Below the pieces are notes generated by a model. The model ran no database searches, was not told the origin of the DNA, and was given only the letters and a program-made list of their open reading frames with translations. DNA of 64,000 nucleotides from Brachypterus glaber (lineage: Eukaryota; Arthropoda; Insecta; Coleoptera; Kateretidae), in the NCBI GenBank assembly GCA_958510825.1, contig OY294050.1, positions 43,413,249 to 43,477,248 on the forward strand. The letters are read 5' to 3'. A program made the position numbers and the translations under genes. Shown piece after piece: positions 54,736 to 64,000 of the stretch (positions within the stretch are counted from its first letter, which is position 1; each line of letters begins with the position of its first letter).

Positions 54736-55584
54736 GTACGGATCTAGGAGACTTTGCCGAAAAATTTACCTCGAAACTTTTAGCGCGAAAACATTTACTG
54801 CGCAATGATTTAACTGCGAAAGGTTTCACCGCGAAAAAGTAATTACAACGAAAAATTATTGCCGCGAAAACATTTACCGCGGAAATTATTATCGCGACAA
54901 TAAAAATCGCGCATACTTTTACGTCGTAATAATATAATCGCGCATACTTTTGCCGCGCAATAATATAATCGCGCTTAAATTTTAATTTACAAAAATAACC
55001 TTAAAATATATACATTATTATTATTTTTTTAATGAAATGTTTTTTTTATAGTCATAATTTAATTTTTATCAAAAACAAAACCAACCAAACCAAACAATTT
55101 CATCATATTTATGTTTTTTTAAAATACTAAACTTATAACACCAATATAAAGAAATTGGTTTTATATTATATTATATTTATTATAATATAATCATAATTTT
55201 ACTTACATATATTTTTAAAAAGCAAACCAAACAATTTAGTTATATTTAAATGTTTTTAATTCTGCAATTATATAACTAAATTAAACAAAACCGGATTTTT
55301 ATAATTTAAAATTAGACGCGAATTTGCTTTGCGCGTTAAATATTTTCGCGGCTATTTTTCGCTATATATTTTTCGCGGTAATTGCATTTTGCTATTAAAA
55401 CTTCTCGTGGTAATAGTTTTCGCTATTTTTATTTCGCTTTAATATTTTTTCGCGTTAAATTTTTATCGCTGTTAATCCTTTGCGCGGAAAAAAACATTTC
55501 GCGGTAATTTTTTCGACGAAATATTTTCGCGATATTTTCTTTCGCGGTAAATTTTTCGAAGAAGGCTCCCGTTCCCTATTGTAC
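54736..55584. repeat. Foldback element with arrays of CGCG motifs in both arms
   Basis: The tips GTACGGATCTAGGAGACTTT and the complement of AGGCTCCCGTTCCCTATTGT then AC are related. Next to them TGCCGAAAAATTTACC pairs with GGTAAATTTTTCG. Each arm (54755-54980 and 55312-55560) is a run of degenerate 13-20-bp units of the type TTTACCGCGAAAA on the left and TTTTCGCGGTAAA on the right. About ten CGCG or GCGC tetramers occur per arm in otherwise AT-rich DNA. The loop (about 330 bp) is purely AT-rich. No ORF. Confidence 0.75.
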
Positions 55585-55821
55585 TAGTCTGGTTTTTAAC
55601 AGGAAAGCTTATACAGGGTGTCCCAGAACTCAAGTCCAACCTTGAAGAGACACATAATAGATCAAAAAATATGAAAAAAAGTCATATAAACAAATCGGTT
55701 CTAATGGACTTACGGCCTATTGAAGATTGGTCTCTTAAATAGGGCCGAAAAAAAGCGCTAATAAAATAATTTAATAATGCAAGGCGAATCCACATTAAAA
55801 ACTACACCGTGGCCCAAAAAA

Positions 55822-56427
55822 GTCAAAGACTTAGGCGTAGTATTTGACACAAAACTAACTTTTAATGATCACGTTGATGCTACCGTTAAGGCTTCAATAA
55901 AAAGGATTTCTAGTTAGAAGTTGTCAACAGTTTAGATCTGAGGTTTGTCTGAAATCCCTTTATTTTGCGCTTGTTAGATCAAAATTGGAGTATGCTTCCT
56001 TTATTTGGTATCCCAAAGCAGCCACTCAAAAGGAGAACGTTGAACGGGTTCAGCGTAAGTTTTTAAAATTCCTCAACTTTAAAGTTCGCGGCTCTTGGGC
56101 ATTGACGAGTAGGTTTTGCGAGTCAGATTCTCAGTCCAATCGTTTGAAAATCGAAGAATACTATCAACTATCTCTATTTTTTACAGAATAATTCACAATC
56201 TTATTGATTGTAATTTATTGCTAGGAAAAATTGATTTTTTAGTTCCCCGACTGAATGCTAGGCAAACTGATTCTTTTTCGCTGCCAATCCCAAGAACAAA
56301 TTTATTATTGAAGTCCCCAATTTATGTCATGTGTGATAATGTTAATACTTATAGTATAAATTGTGATATATTTTTTGAAAAACTCAGTTCCGTTTTAAAA
56401 AAATCAAACGTAAATTTAGGTATTTAA
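55822..56427 (+). pseudogene. LINE reverse transcriptase C-terminal part (two frameshifts)
   Basis: It begins VKDLGVVFDTKLTFNDHV, the KDLGV.FD..L.F..H motif after the palm. It shifts frame near 55910 and continues SLYFALVRSKLEYASFIWYP and ENVERVQRKFLKFLNFK. It shifts again near 56110 into FENRRILSTISIFYRIIHNL, LLLGKIDFLVPRLNARQ and the C-terminus. The order matches the thumb and C-terminal region of the 9858-11870 reverse transcriptase (LVRSNLEYCSIIW there), so both belong to the same broad Jockey/CR1-type group. No catalytic motif is left. Confidence 0.8.
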
Positions 56428-56562
56428 GATTTAGCTTAATTTCTATTTTTAATTTTTTAAATTTAATTTTTTATATTTAAATTTATTTTTGTTACTTAAT
56501 ATTTTTATTTATATTTGTTATTATGAAATGAAATTGTCCTGTTATTGGATTATTCTGTTGGG

Positions 56563-56570
<8 letters not shown>

Positions 56571-56625
<55 letters not shown>
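56571..56625 (+). repeat. (ATT)n microsatellite, LINE tail
   Basis: About 18 perfect ATT units directly 3' of the LINE AATAAAGACT signal. Confidence 0.85.
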
Positions 56626-56627
<2 letters not shown>

Positions 56628-57318
56628 AATATTAAAAATGTCCTGCAATTTTTTTTATTGATTTTTCTCGCAAACAGTTGCTTTAACGGTATTACACTAA
56701 GAGAATCTTTTTCATGTATTTTTACTCAAAGAATCAATAGTTTTAAAAAAGAAGGCGAAAAATTTACATTAAAAAAAGTTTTGGGTAAAAATGTGAAAAG
56801 CTACAGACATTTCGCACGCCTACGGTGTAATTTACAAACTAAAATAACTTAAAATAATTGACCTTAATAATAATACTAAACCACACGCTAAATCTCGTCC
56901 TTCTAGCTCAAAGGGCCCCAGAGATATTAAATAAAAACCCTATTTTTGGTATCCCCTTTAATGGACCATAACTCCCTTAGTACCGATTTTCTGGCCTACG
57001 TTTATATAAACTTTTTTATATTTTTTAATGTAGTATGTATTTGTACCTTCAAGGATGGACGCGAGTTCTGGTACACCCTGTATTTAAGCCCGTGCGGTAT
57101 CCAGTGAAGGTGCACATAGCCTTCGACGTTTTTGCTAATGAAGATTTTTTTGTCCTGAAAAAACTTTTTAGGGTTTCAGACTTTTCTCGACGGAAAATTC
57201 TCTTAATGTGCATGGTAAATTTCGGACTTCAACGTATAAAAAAAAGTATAAAAAAAACTTCTGAAAGTACAAATAGACGAACAAACGTCATTAATTTTAT
57301 TATATAGATCATATTATG

Positions 57319-57576
57319 AGGCTCTTAAAATGTAACTGTTTGTATATAAAGTTCCTTAAAATGTAACTTTGAGTATATAAAGGCCCTTAAAATGTAACTT
57401 TGTGTATATAAAGGCCCTTAAAATGTAACTTTGTGTATATAAAGGCCCTTTAAAGGTAACTTTGAGTATATAAAGGCCCTTAAAATTTAACTTTGTGTAT
57501 ATAAATGCCCTTAAAATGTAACTTCGTGTATATAAAGCCCCTTAAAAGGTAACTTTGTATATATAAAGGCCCTTAA
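57319..57576 (+). repeat. 31-bp minisatellite, left part
   Basis: About eight units of CCCTTAAAATGTAACTTTGT followed by GTATATAAAGG, with small variants. The array runs into an assembly gap and resumes at 60216 after a LINE. There are no spacers between units, so it is not a CRISPR. Confidence 0.85.
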
Positions 57577-57776
57577 NNNNNNNNNNNNNNNNNNNNNNNN
57601 NNNNNNNNNNNNNNNNNNNNNNNNNNNNNNNNNNNNNNNNNNNNNNNNNNNNNNNNNNNNNNNNNNNNNNNNNNNNNNNNNNNNNNNNNNNNNNNNNNNN
57701 NNNNNNNNNNNNNNNNNNNNNNNNNNNNNNNNNNNNNNNNNNNNNNNNNNNNNNNNNNNNNNNNNNNNNNNNNNNN
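57577..57776. other. Assembly gap, 200 N
   Basis: Exactly 200 unknown bases, probably a placeholder. It hides the 5' junction of the LINE and part of the minisatellite. Confidence 0.95.
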
Positions 57777-59991
57777 TTGGTTATTTCAAATATTGCAGAC
57801 CACTATGGTCACCTTTTAAAAATTAATCTGTTAAATAGGAATATAAATGAAATTTGTGTTGACAATGACTTAATTGAAATCAGAAAATTCAACTTTTGGG
57901 ATTTTAGGACCTATTTACAAACCATTTCGTGGGAGAATTTGTATAATTTAGATTTGGAAAATGCATTTAATTACTTTTCTGAGTGCATTGCATGGTGCTT
58001 TGATGTTTCTTGCCCTAAACTTTTAAAAAAATATAAGCCCAAAAATGGGCGCGGTTGGATTTCTCAAAAAATCGTTAATGAAGGAATTCAATTAAAATAT
58101 CTTCATAGTCTTGTAAATAAAAATCTGTTCTCATATGAAGCATATAAAGTAGCTAAAAATAAACATAAATATAACATTTCAAATTCAAAAAACAGTTTTA
58201 TAAAGAAAAAATTATAAATAGTAAAAATAAATGCAAGACAACGTGGGAAATAATTAATTTTAAATTAGGTAGATCAGCAAAACAAAATGAAATAACAAAA
58301 ATTAAATATAACTCTAAATCATATGACAAACCTTCAGATATTGCTAACATCTTTGGGGATTATTTTTCAAACATTGCCGAAAAAACTGTAAAAAGCCATT
58401 TTAATAATAATGTTACACTAGACTGCACTTATGCATTTCATAATTGTAATAGACCATTTAACATCTTTCCGATTTGTGAAGTGGACATTCTTAATGCTTT
58501 GTGTTAAATAAATAATAAAAGGTCTAGCGGTACTGATGGTTTATCTGTCCTAAATATACATAAAATTATTGATTTAGTTGCAAAACCATTTACCTACTTG
58601 GTTAACCAATCTTTTATCCAGGGCCGTTTTCCCGATGTTTTTAAAACAGCGCTAGTGAAACCAATTCACAAAAAGGGTAAGCTGGAAGATATAGACAATT
58701 ACAGACAAATTTCAATGTTGGACACTTTTTCTAAAGTTATGGAAAAGATAGCATTTAAGGCCATAACTAGTTATCTGGAAAGTAATAATATTCTTACAAC
58801 GTCACAACACGGGTTTCGAAGCAATAGATCTGTGGAAACCGCGTCATTTGACTTTTTAAACTTTGTTTACACCGAAATTGACAACGGTAACTACGTTGTT
58901 TCATTACAGTTTGATATGTCAAAAGCATTTGACACGGTTTGTCCATCCAATCTTAGATACAAACTTAACCATATGAATTTTCCGCAACACATTATTAACT
59001 GGTTGTATTCTTATATGAATCATAGAAGACTAATTGTTAAGCTTAATAGAAAATATAGATCAAACCCCTATTTTGTAAAACTGGGTGTGCCACAAGGCTC
59101 TATCCTTGGGCCACTATTATTTCTGATTTACATTAATGATTTGCCAATACATATCAGAAAAGGTCTTGTTATCCTCTTTGCAGATGATTCAACAATTTTA
59201 ATTTCAGCCTCAACACCTGAGGACCTACATAAATTATTGCTGCAAGTGATTAAAGACTTCGTGAAATGGTGTGAAAAAAATAAACTGATAATGAATAATT
59301 CTAAAACCGTAGCTATAAATTTCTTTAACAGAAAAAAGTTGAATTCCAATTTCAGAATTCAAAACCTAGAGTTATCACCCAGTGCTAAATTTTTGGGTAC
59401 CATTTTTAATGGTGACTTAACATGGGATGACCACATTGCGCATGTGTGCAAAAAACTAAACTCAGCGTACTACGCTATTTTAAAAATGAAAAATGACCTA
59501 GACGTATCTGGCATTTTGAGTATCTATTACTCTATGTTATATTCTCACCTGTCATACAACGTCATTTGTTGGGGAAACGGCAAAAACATAAATAGAGTGC
59601 TAGTAGCTCAAAAAAGAATTATTCGTCTCATTTTTGATATAAAATATGGGGTTAGCTGTCAAGGTATTTTTAAAGATAAAAAAATGTTAACTGTTTGTTC
59701 TTTATATATTTTTAAGTGTGTTGTTTTTGTCAAGAAATACATAGATGTATTTGAAAAATGTTCGGACTTACACTATTATCCACAAAGACATAGGACTAAA
59801 TTAATAATACCTAAACATAAGACCGCGCTATTTGAAAATGCTCCTGTATATAAATGTGTTTCTTTTTTAATAAATTACCAGGTGAATTACGCTCTGTGAC
59901 TAATGTAAATACTTTTAAAAGATCAGTTAAAAACTATTTATTGGAAAAAACCATATACTCCCTTGACCAATACGTAACAAAATTGTTATAA
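57777..59991 (+). pseudogene. LINE reverse transcriptase ORF (two frameshifts, one stop)
   Basis: It covers the end of the linker after the endonuclease, the whole reverse transcriptase and the C-terminus. The first frame (to 58217) includes NLDLENAFNYFSECIAWCFD and KNGRGWISQKIV. A base missing in an A-run near 58206-58211 shifts to the main frame, which has a TAA at 58505-58507. Past that stop come VKPIHKKGKLEDIDNYRQIS (58655 onward), motif A FDMSKAFD (58910), GVPQGSILGPLLFLIYINDL (59084) and catalytic FADD (59177). KFLGTIFNGDLTWDDHI follows. A T-run slip near 59870 moves the last 39 residues to a third frame, ending KLL-stop at 59989-59991. All catalytic residues survive, so decay is recent; the two frameshifts at homopolymers could also be sequencing errors. 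Confidence 0.9.
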
Positions 59992-60217
59992 ATTATTGGT
60001 ATTTTAAATCATTTTTACTGTATAGTGTTGTAGTTGTTTAATTGTATTTCAATGTTTTATTCTTTTTTATTTTAATTTTATAGTATTGTGTTTATTTGGA
60101 TTATGTATTTATTTAGATTATGTATTTATTTTATTACTATTCGTTATGATGACTTACCAACATGTACTCAGTGTATCTTATTTGGTCAATAAATTACTAT
60201 TACTATTACTATTACTA
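57777..60217 (+). mobile_element. Jockey-like LINE inside the 31-bp minisatellite
   Basis: The retained part starts at the gap and ends with GGTCAATAAATTACTATTAC and an (ACT)n tail. The minisatellite continues immediately after the tail (TATAAAGGCCCTTAAAAATG), so the LINE was inserted into the array. The AATAAA-plus-trinucleotide 3' end is the same style as the LINEs at 53.9-54.4 and 55.8-56.6 kb. Confidence 0.8.
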
Positions 60218-60310
60218 TAAAGGCCCTTAAAAATGTAACTTTGTGTATATTGCCCTTAAAATGTAACTTTGTGTATATAAGGGTCCTTAAAACCTAACTT
60301 TGTGTACCTA
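60216..60310 (+). repeat. 31-bp minisatellite, right part
   Basis: Three units, CCCTTAAAA(A)TGTAACTTTG then TGTATAT, with more variation than in the left part; one unit lacks the AAAG spacer. Confidence 0.8.
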
Positions 60311-60603
60311 TATAAAATTACAAAAAATAAATTTATTATTGGCAAAGGCATTTATTAAGAATTGTTCTTTGTTAGCAATATGATAAAGGAGAATTCAATC
60401 AATTGCCATATTCCTATTATTTCTAAACGTTCATTAACTTCTTGTATCACATTGCCCGTCTTACCCTTGCCACTCTATTTTTTTTAAATAAAATTTATTC
60501 GCAAAGGGCCACGTGACCTTTATAACTTTTGATCCGAAATAAAACAAGTCGGAAGATATGTAATGTTACGCATTTCATTATAGTGGATGCTATATTTCCT
60601 TTT
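60311..60603. other. No recognised feature
   Basis: AT-rich interval. Nothing recognised. Confidence 0.4.
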
Positions 60604-60607
60604 TTAA

Positions 60608-61813
60608 AATAGGGTAAGATCACCGGTTTTAGCCACTGCACCGGTTTTAGCCAGTCAGAGTAGTTTTTTGTGTATAGCTAAGAAATAGGAGACTTTAGAT
60701 CAAAATTATCGTTTAAATCCGATTTGAATGATAAAAGTTGGGACAACAAATATGTATATTTAAAATTTTGATTTTGAAAAAAATGTAATTTCTTATGACT
60801 TTTCTTAATAAACCGCCAGAAAAATAATTTTAAATATCTAATTCAGGTAAAATTAAATTCGTAAAACATTTATATCAAATTAAAGGTAAGTCATTAAACA
60901 GTTACTTTATTAATATTTTAATACATATTTTGCAGAATTTATTCTTAAATTTGCATGGCGATAACTGGGACACTAATATGCTTCCCTTTCTAGCTATAGC
61001 CATAGAATTACCCAAAACTGGAACCTAAGTAGTACCAGTTATAGCCAATGTCAAAAAATATCAATATGTCAAAATTACTGTAAAAATAATAAAGTTTTTA
61101 GCGAAAACCACCTTTAAATATTAGCCAATAATACATTTAAATTAAAAAAGGAGGAGTATTATACAAAATATAGTCGAGAACGGGCCATCAAAATGACTCA
61201 AATGATTCAAGACTGAAGCTGAAAACTAAACATGTCACAATGTGAAATTGTAACATACATGTAAAGTTTTTTGTAAAACTTAGTGTCGAATATGGTATAA
61301 ACTACCAGCTGGTTCAGATCCCAAAAAGACTCTAAACAAATAAATAAAAAATAAATAAAACTAATAAATATTTATAATTATCGGATAATTATCCAAGAAA
61401 AGATGTATGTAAGAAAAAATGTAATAAAAAACGAAATTACTTTAAATACTGATTAAGAAGTATATACTTTTAAAAAACTATAAATTTTAAATGTTCTAAA
61501 ACTGTTACAAAAATATAAATAATTTATTTTTAACATCTTTTTAGTTTTTTTTTAATGGTGGCTATATCTGGTGAATTGTTATGGCTAAAACTGGTGTTTG
61601 GGTGGCTAAAACTAGAGAATTAGTATTATTTTGCTTGTTTTTTATTTTATAACATATCAGCTGAAGTTATATTGTTTAAACATTTATTTTATAGTAGAGA
61701 AGAAGTTTCAGAAAAACCAAAACTTGCAACCTTAACATTATAATGGAACATAATAAAAAGAAATAAAAACAGAATTTTTCTTAAGGTGGCTATAACTGGG
61801 GTATCTACCCTAC
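60608..61813. mobile_element. TTAA-flanked DNA element with repeated TGGCTAAAACTGG motifs
   Basis: The left end TAGGGTAAGATCACCGGTTT and the complement of the right end (TAGGGTAGATACCCCAGTTA) match. TTAA lies next to both (60604-60607 and 61814-61817). Copies of GGTTTTAGCCA or its complement TGGCTAAAACTGG, with variants, occur at about 60625, 60644, 61040, 61558, 61582, 61602 and 61785, all within about 450 bp of an end. Such subterminal repeats usually bind transposase. There is no ORF, so it is non-autonomous. TTAA suggests a piggyBac relation, but the tips are not classical. Confidence 0.6.
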
Positions 61814-61902
61814 TTAAAATCAAGTTAAAATTATTTAAAACTCAAAATATTTCTGTCGAGAAAAAATACTTTACCTTTAGTCCTAGGACTTAGACCCTAG
61901 GG

Positions 61903-61993
61903 GAACGTTCAAGTATTACGTAACGCAAATTTTGATCATTTTGGACCCCCCCCCCCTGTAACACTATTTTCCTATGCCATTAACATGGGCGTA
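61903..61993. mobile_element. Partial GGGAACG MITE
   Basis: It begins GGGAACGTTCAAGTATTACG and follows the 47966-48115 MITE (inverted) for about 90 bp to GGGCGTAACACTCC, then stops at A-rich sequence. Confidence 0.7.
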
Positions 61994-62034
61994 ACACTCC
62001 AAAAAATGAAAAAAAAATTAAAATATATTTAAAA

Positions 62035-63770
62035 AAAAAATATTAAAAAAAAAAATTAAAAAAATCTTAATTAATTAATTAACTTATTATTATAATAATA
62101 TATAAATGAATGAGAATTATGCGGGAATCATTCACAGTTTTCAAAAAAGTTTCTTTTCTGGAAATAATTATGTTTTAAAAAACAAAAAGTTTTAAAAATA
62201 TTTTTTTTTTAACAATTTTTTCAATTTTTTTAAAGTTTTTTGAAATTCTTCTTAAAAATTATTTCTACGTTGCTTAAAAATTGAAACTGTGTCAGTGATT
62301 GGTGGGCTCCTTTAAAATTGAAACACGATTGGAGAATTTTTAAAAGTTAAAACTTAAACTAAAACTGGGTAAATTCATCGTAAATATACTTCCACCTTTA
62401 ATTACGGTTTTAATGGTTAAAATGTGGAAATAAAATAATTGTGGTTGTGAAGAGGTGTTATTTAATTATAGCAAATCAAATCAACAACATAACTCACAAC
62501 ATAACTCAACAAAATAACTAAAATTTTAATTTAAATGTGACAACTATTATATTTTTGACTGTATTTTTCCCATATCTGCTTAAAATCAAAGTTAATTAAT
62601 TCAACAGCCTGTTCGCTGTAAAATCCAAGGCCCACTATATTTTTGTCACAAAAATCTTTAATGTGAAAAACACGCAGTGGGAGTTACTAGAGTATTTGAA
62701 AAAAAAGCTCTTTTTAAAATCGTCTATACTTTTTATATAGTGTAATGTTACTCTAAGACTAAGATTAATAATATAATAGTCATATTTACATTATAATTTT
62801 AGTTATTATGTTGAGTTATATTGTGAATTAATATGTTTATATTTTTTAATATATGTTTTTGTTGTTATAAATAAATAAAATCCATAATTTTTTTAATAAA
62901 CTTTTAAAAATTGATTACCTTAGTGTCCCTAATATTAGAATATTACATACAATATATCATGTAGTTGGCTTTGAGATATTTCTAATTTCAGAAAAGATAC
63001 AAGATAGCAACTCTCGTATATGGTTTAAGTATCGTTAAATTTTATAAAAACAGTAGTCAAATATATATTATAATAAAAACAAAATTTTAGAAATTTTCTT
63101 TAAAAAATTTTTTTTTTGAAAAACGGCCAAGTGTAAGATTTTGATTCTGGCCTTGAAACACTCAGAATAGTCTAAAAAAACAATTCTATTTATAAAATAG
63201 GGGGTATTCGGATTTTTGATTTAAACTGATTTGGGAAGCACCGTGTTTAGATTTATAGTTATTAAAATAAATACAGTTTAATAATATTCTTTGAATATTC
63301 GGGTTATGTTGTTGATTTGATTTGCTATTAATAAATAACACCTCTTCACAACCACAATTATTTTATTTCCACATTTTAACCATTAAAACCGTAATTAAAG
63401 GTGGAAGTATATTTACGATGAATTTACCCAGTTTTAACTTTTAAAAATTCTTTAATCGTGTTTCAATTTTAAAGGAGCCCACCAATCACTGACACAGTTT
63501 CAATTTTTAAGCAACGTAGAAATCATTTTTGAGAAGAATTTCAAAAAACTTTTAAAAAATCGAAAAAAGTATCTCTCAAAAAAAAATATTTTAAAAACTT
63601 TTTGTTTTTCAAAACATAATTATTTCCAGAAAACAAACTTTTTTGAAAACTGTGAATGATTCTCGCATAATTATCATTCATTAATTATTAATAATAAGTT
63701 AATTAATTAAGATTTTTATTTTTTTTTTAATATATTTTTTTTTTAAATATATTTTCGTTTTTATTTTTTT
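62035..63770. repeat. 1.7-kb long inverted repeat
   Basis: The arms (about 62060-62485 and 63310-63720) match at high identity: TCAGTGATTGGTGGGCTCCT near 62292 against AGGAGCCCACCAATCACTGA near 63472, and TTGTGGTTGTGAAGAGGTGT near 62440 against its complement near 63340. The loop of about 820 bp is AT-rich and non-coding. A-rich and T-rich tracts lie at the outer edges. A fragment of the GGGAACG MITE family stands on each outer side in the same orientation. Confidence 0.75.
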
Positions 63771-63838
63771 ACTTCTATATTTTAGAATTATAAAATTAAA
63801 ATTATTTAAACATGATTTTTTGTTTTAATGAATCTAGG

Positions 63839-63872
63839 GAACGTTCAAGTATTACGTAACGTGGGGGTCATT
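63839..63872. mobile_element. Partial GGGAACG MITE
   Basis: GGGAACGTTCAAGTATTACG then TAACGTGGGGGTCATT, about 34 bp, then a direct repeat (CGGATTTTTGATTTAAACTG then ATTTGGG) that also occurs at 63209-63237. Confidence 0.65.
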
Positions 63873-64000
63873 CGTATTCGGATTTTTGATTTAAACTGAT
63901 TTGGGGAGCACCGTGTAAAATAATAATCTAAAATAATAATCTGTCAAAAGTTTATGAAAAATATGCACAAAGCAAAGCGAAACCTGAAACCAAAGAACAA
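63873..64000. other. No further feature
   Basis: The end of the window; apart from the short direct repeat nothing is seen. Confidence 0.4.

Larger units (their letters stand above)
55802..56630 (+). mobile_element. 5'-truncated LINE inserted in the foldback
   Basis: It carries the C-terminal part of a reverse transcriptase ORF, a 3' untranslated region with AATAAA at 56564, and a long (ATT)n tail (56571-56625). The 8-bp duplication ATTAAAAA marks the insertion. Confidence 0.75.
55612..57082. mobile_element. Foldback with TACAGGGTGTCCCAGAACTC ends, split by a LINE
   Basis: The left tip TACAGGGTGTCCCAGAACTC pairs with the right tip GAGTTCTGGTACACCCTGTA. Inside, a left arm of about 180 bp and a right part of about 450 bp are recognisable. 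The interior phrase GTTGCTTTAACGGTATTACA is FB1-like. A LINE at 55802-56630 interrupts it, flanked by ATTAAAAA at 55794-55801 and 56631-56638. Confidence 0.75.

Noticed and set aside
57035..57307. Plus-strand frame of 90 codons
   Set aside because: It starts inside the foldback tip and continues to just before the minisatellite; no family resemblance.
57319..57576. CRISPR-like array
   Set aside because: The 31-bp units are directly adjacent with no unique spacers, and the DNA is eukaryotic.

Overview
This is AT-rich eukaryotic nuclear DNA, almost certainly from an arthropod and probably an insect. I infer this from the mix of 5'-truncated Jockey-like and I/R1-like LINEs, Penelope-like elements (PLEs), a tRNA-derived SINE, many palindromic MITEs, and foldback elements whose ends read TACAGGGTG. 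No complete host gene is visible. Two possible host exons were seen: a Cys-rich exon ending in a splice donor (28293-28629, minus strand) and a short ORF with a signal peptide (32617-32820, minus strand). A third remnant encodes a pipsqueak-type helix-turn-helix (14186-14431, minus strand).

Layout. 0.8-9.3 kb: a small palindromic MITE, a foldback of the TACAGGGTG family (called FB1 here), and two very long inverted repeats of about 2.8 and 3.1 kb; the second carries a 227-bp MITE with an 8-bp target duplication. 9.3-12 kb: a palindromic MITE split by a 5'-truncated LINE whose reverse transcriptase reading frame is intact. 12-14.6 kb: two more inverted-repeat MITEs and the HTH remnant. 14.7-20 kb: two PLE insertions built as inverted repeats and flanked by 15- and 14-bp target duplications, the first containing a broken GIY-YIG endonuclease, with a 406-bp tandem duplication between them. 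20-27 kb: minisatellites, a TTAA-flanked MITE, a dispersed 480-bp repeat present twice, a 320-bp tandem duplication and an interrupted FB1 copy. 27-33 kb: a third PLE palindrome, the Cys-rich exon, elements with CGTCGGCTTAC ends, a truncated LINE on the minus strand and a fourth PLE fragment with GIY-YIG coding. 33-37 kb: MITEs, one of them interrupted by a hAT-like MITE with a perfect 8-bp duplication. 37-43 kb: large tandem arrays with units of about 375 and 700 bp. 43-49 kb: more FB1 copies, the SINE, and a single copy of the element forming the 6-9 kb palindrome. 49-57 kb: an I/R1-like LINE end, further foldbacks including one with clustered CGCG motifs, and two more LINE 3' ends. 57-60 kb: a LINE inside a 31-bp minisatellite, next to a 200-base assembly gap. 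60-64 kb: a TTAA-flanked element with repeated subterminal motifs and a 1.7-kb inverted repeat.

The parts do not work together as a pathway; the window is a nest of insertions. Several insertion orders can be read directly because the interrupted element also exists uninterrupted elsewhere in the window. The most unusual parts are the PLE palindromes, which share a hammerhead-like motif, and the CGCG-array foldback. No system that is clearly new to biology can be claimed from sequence reading alone.
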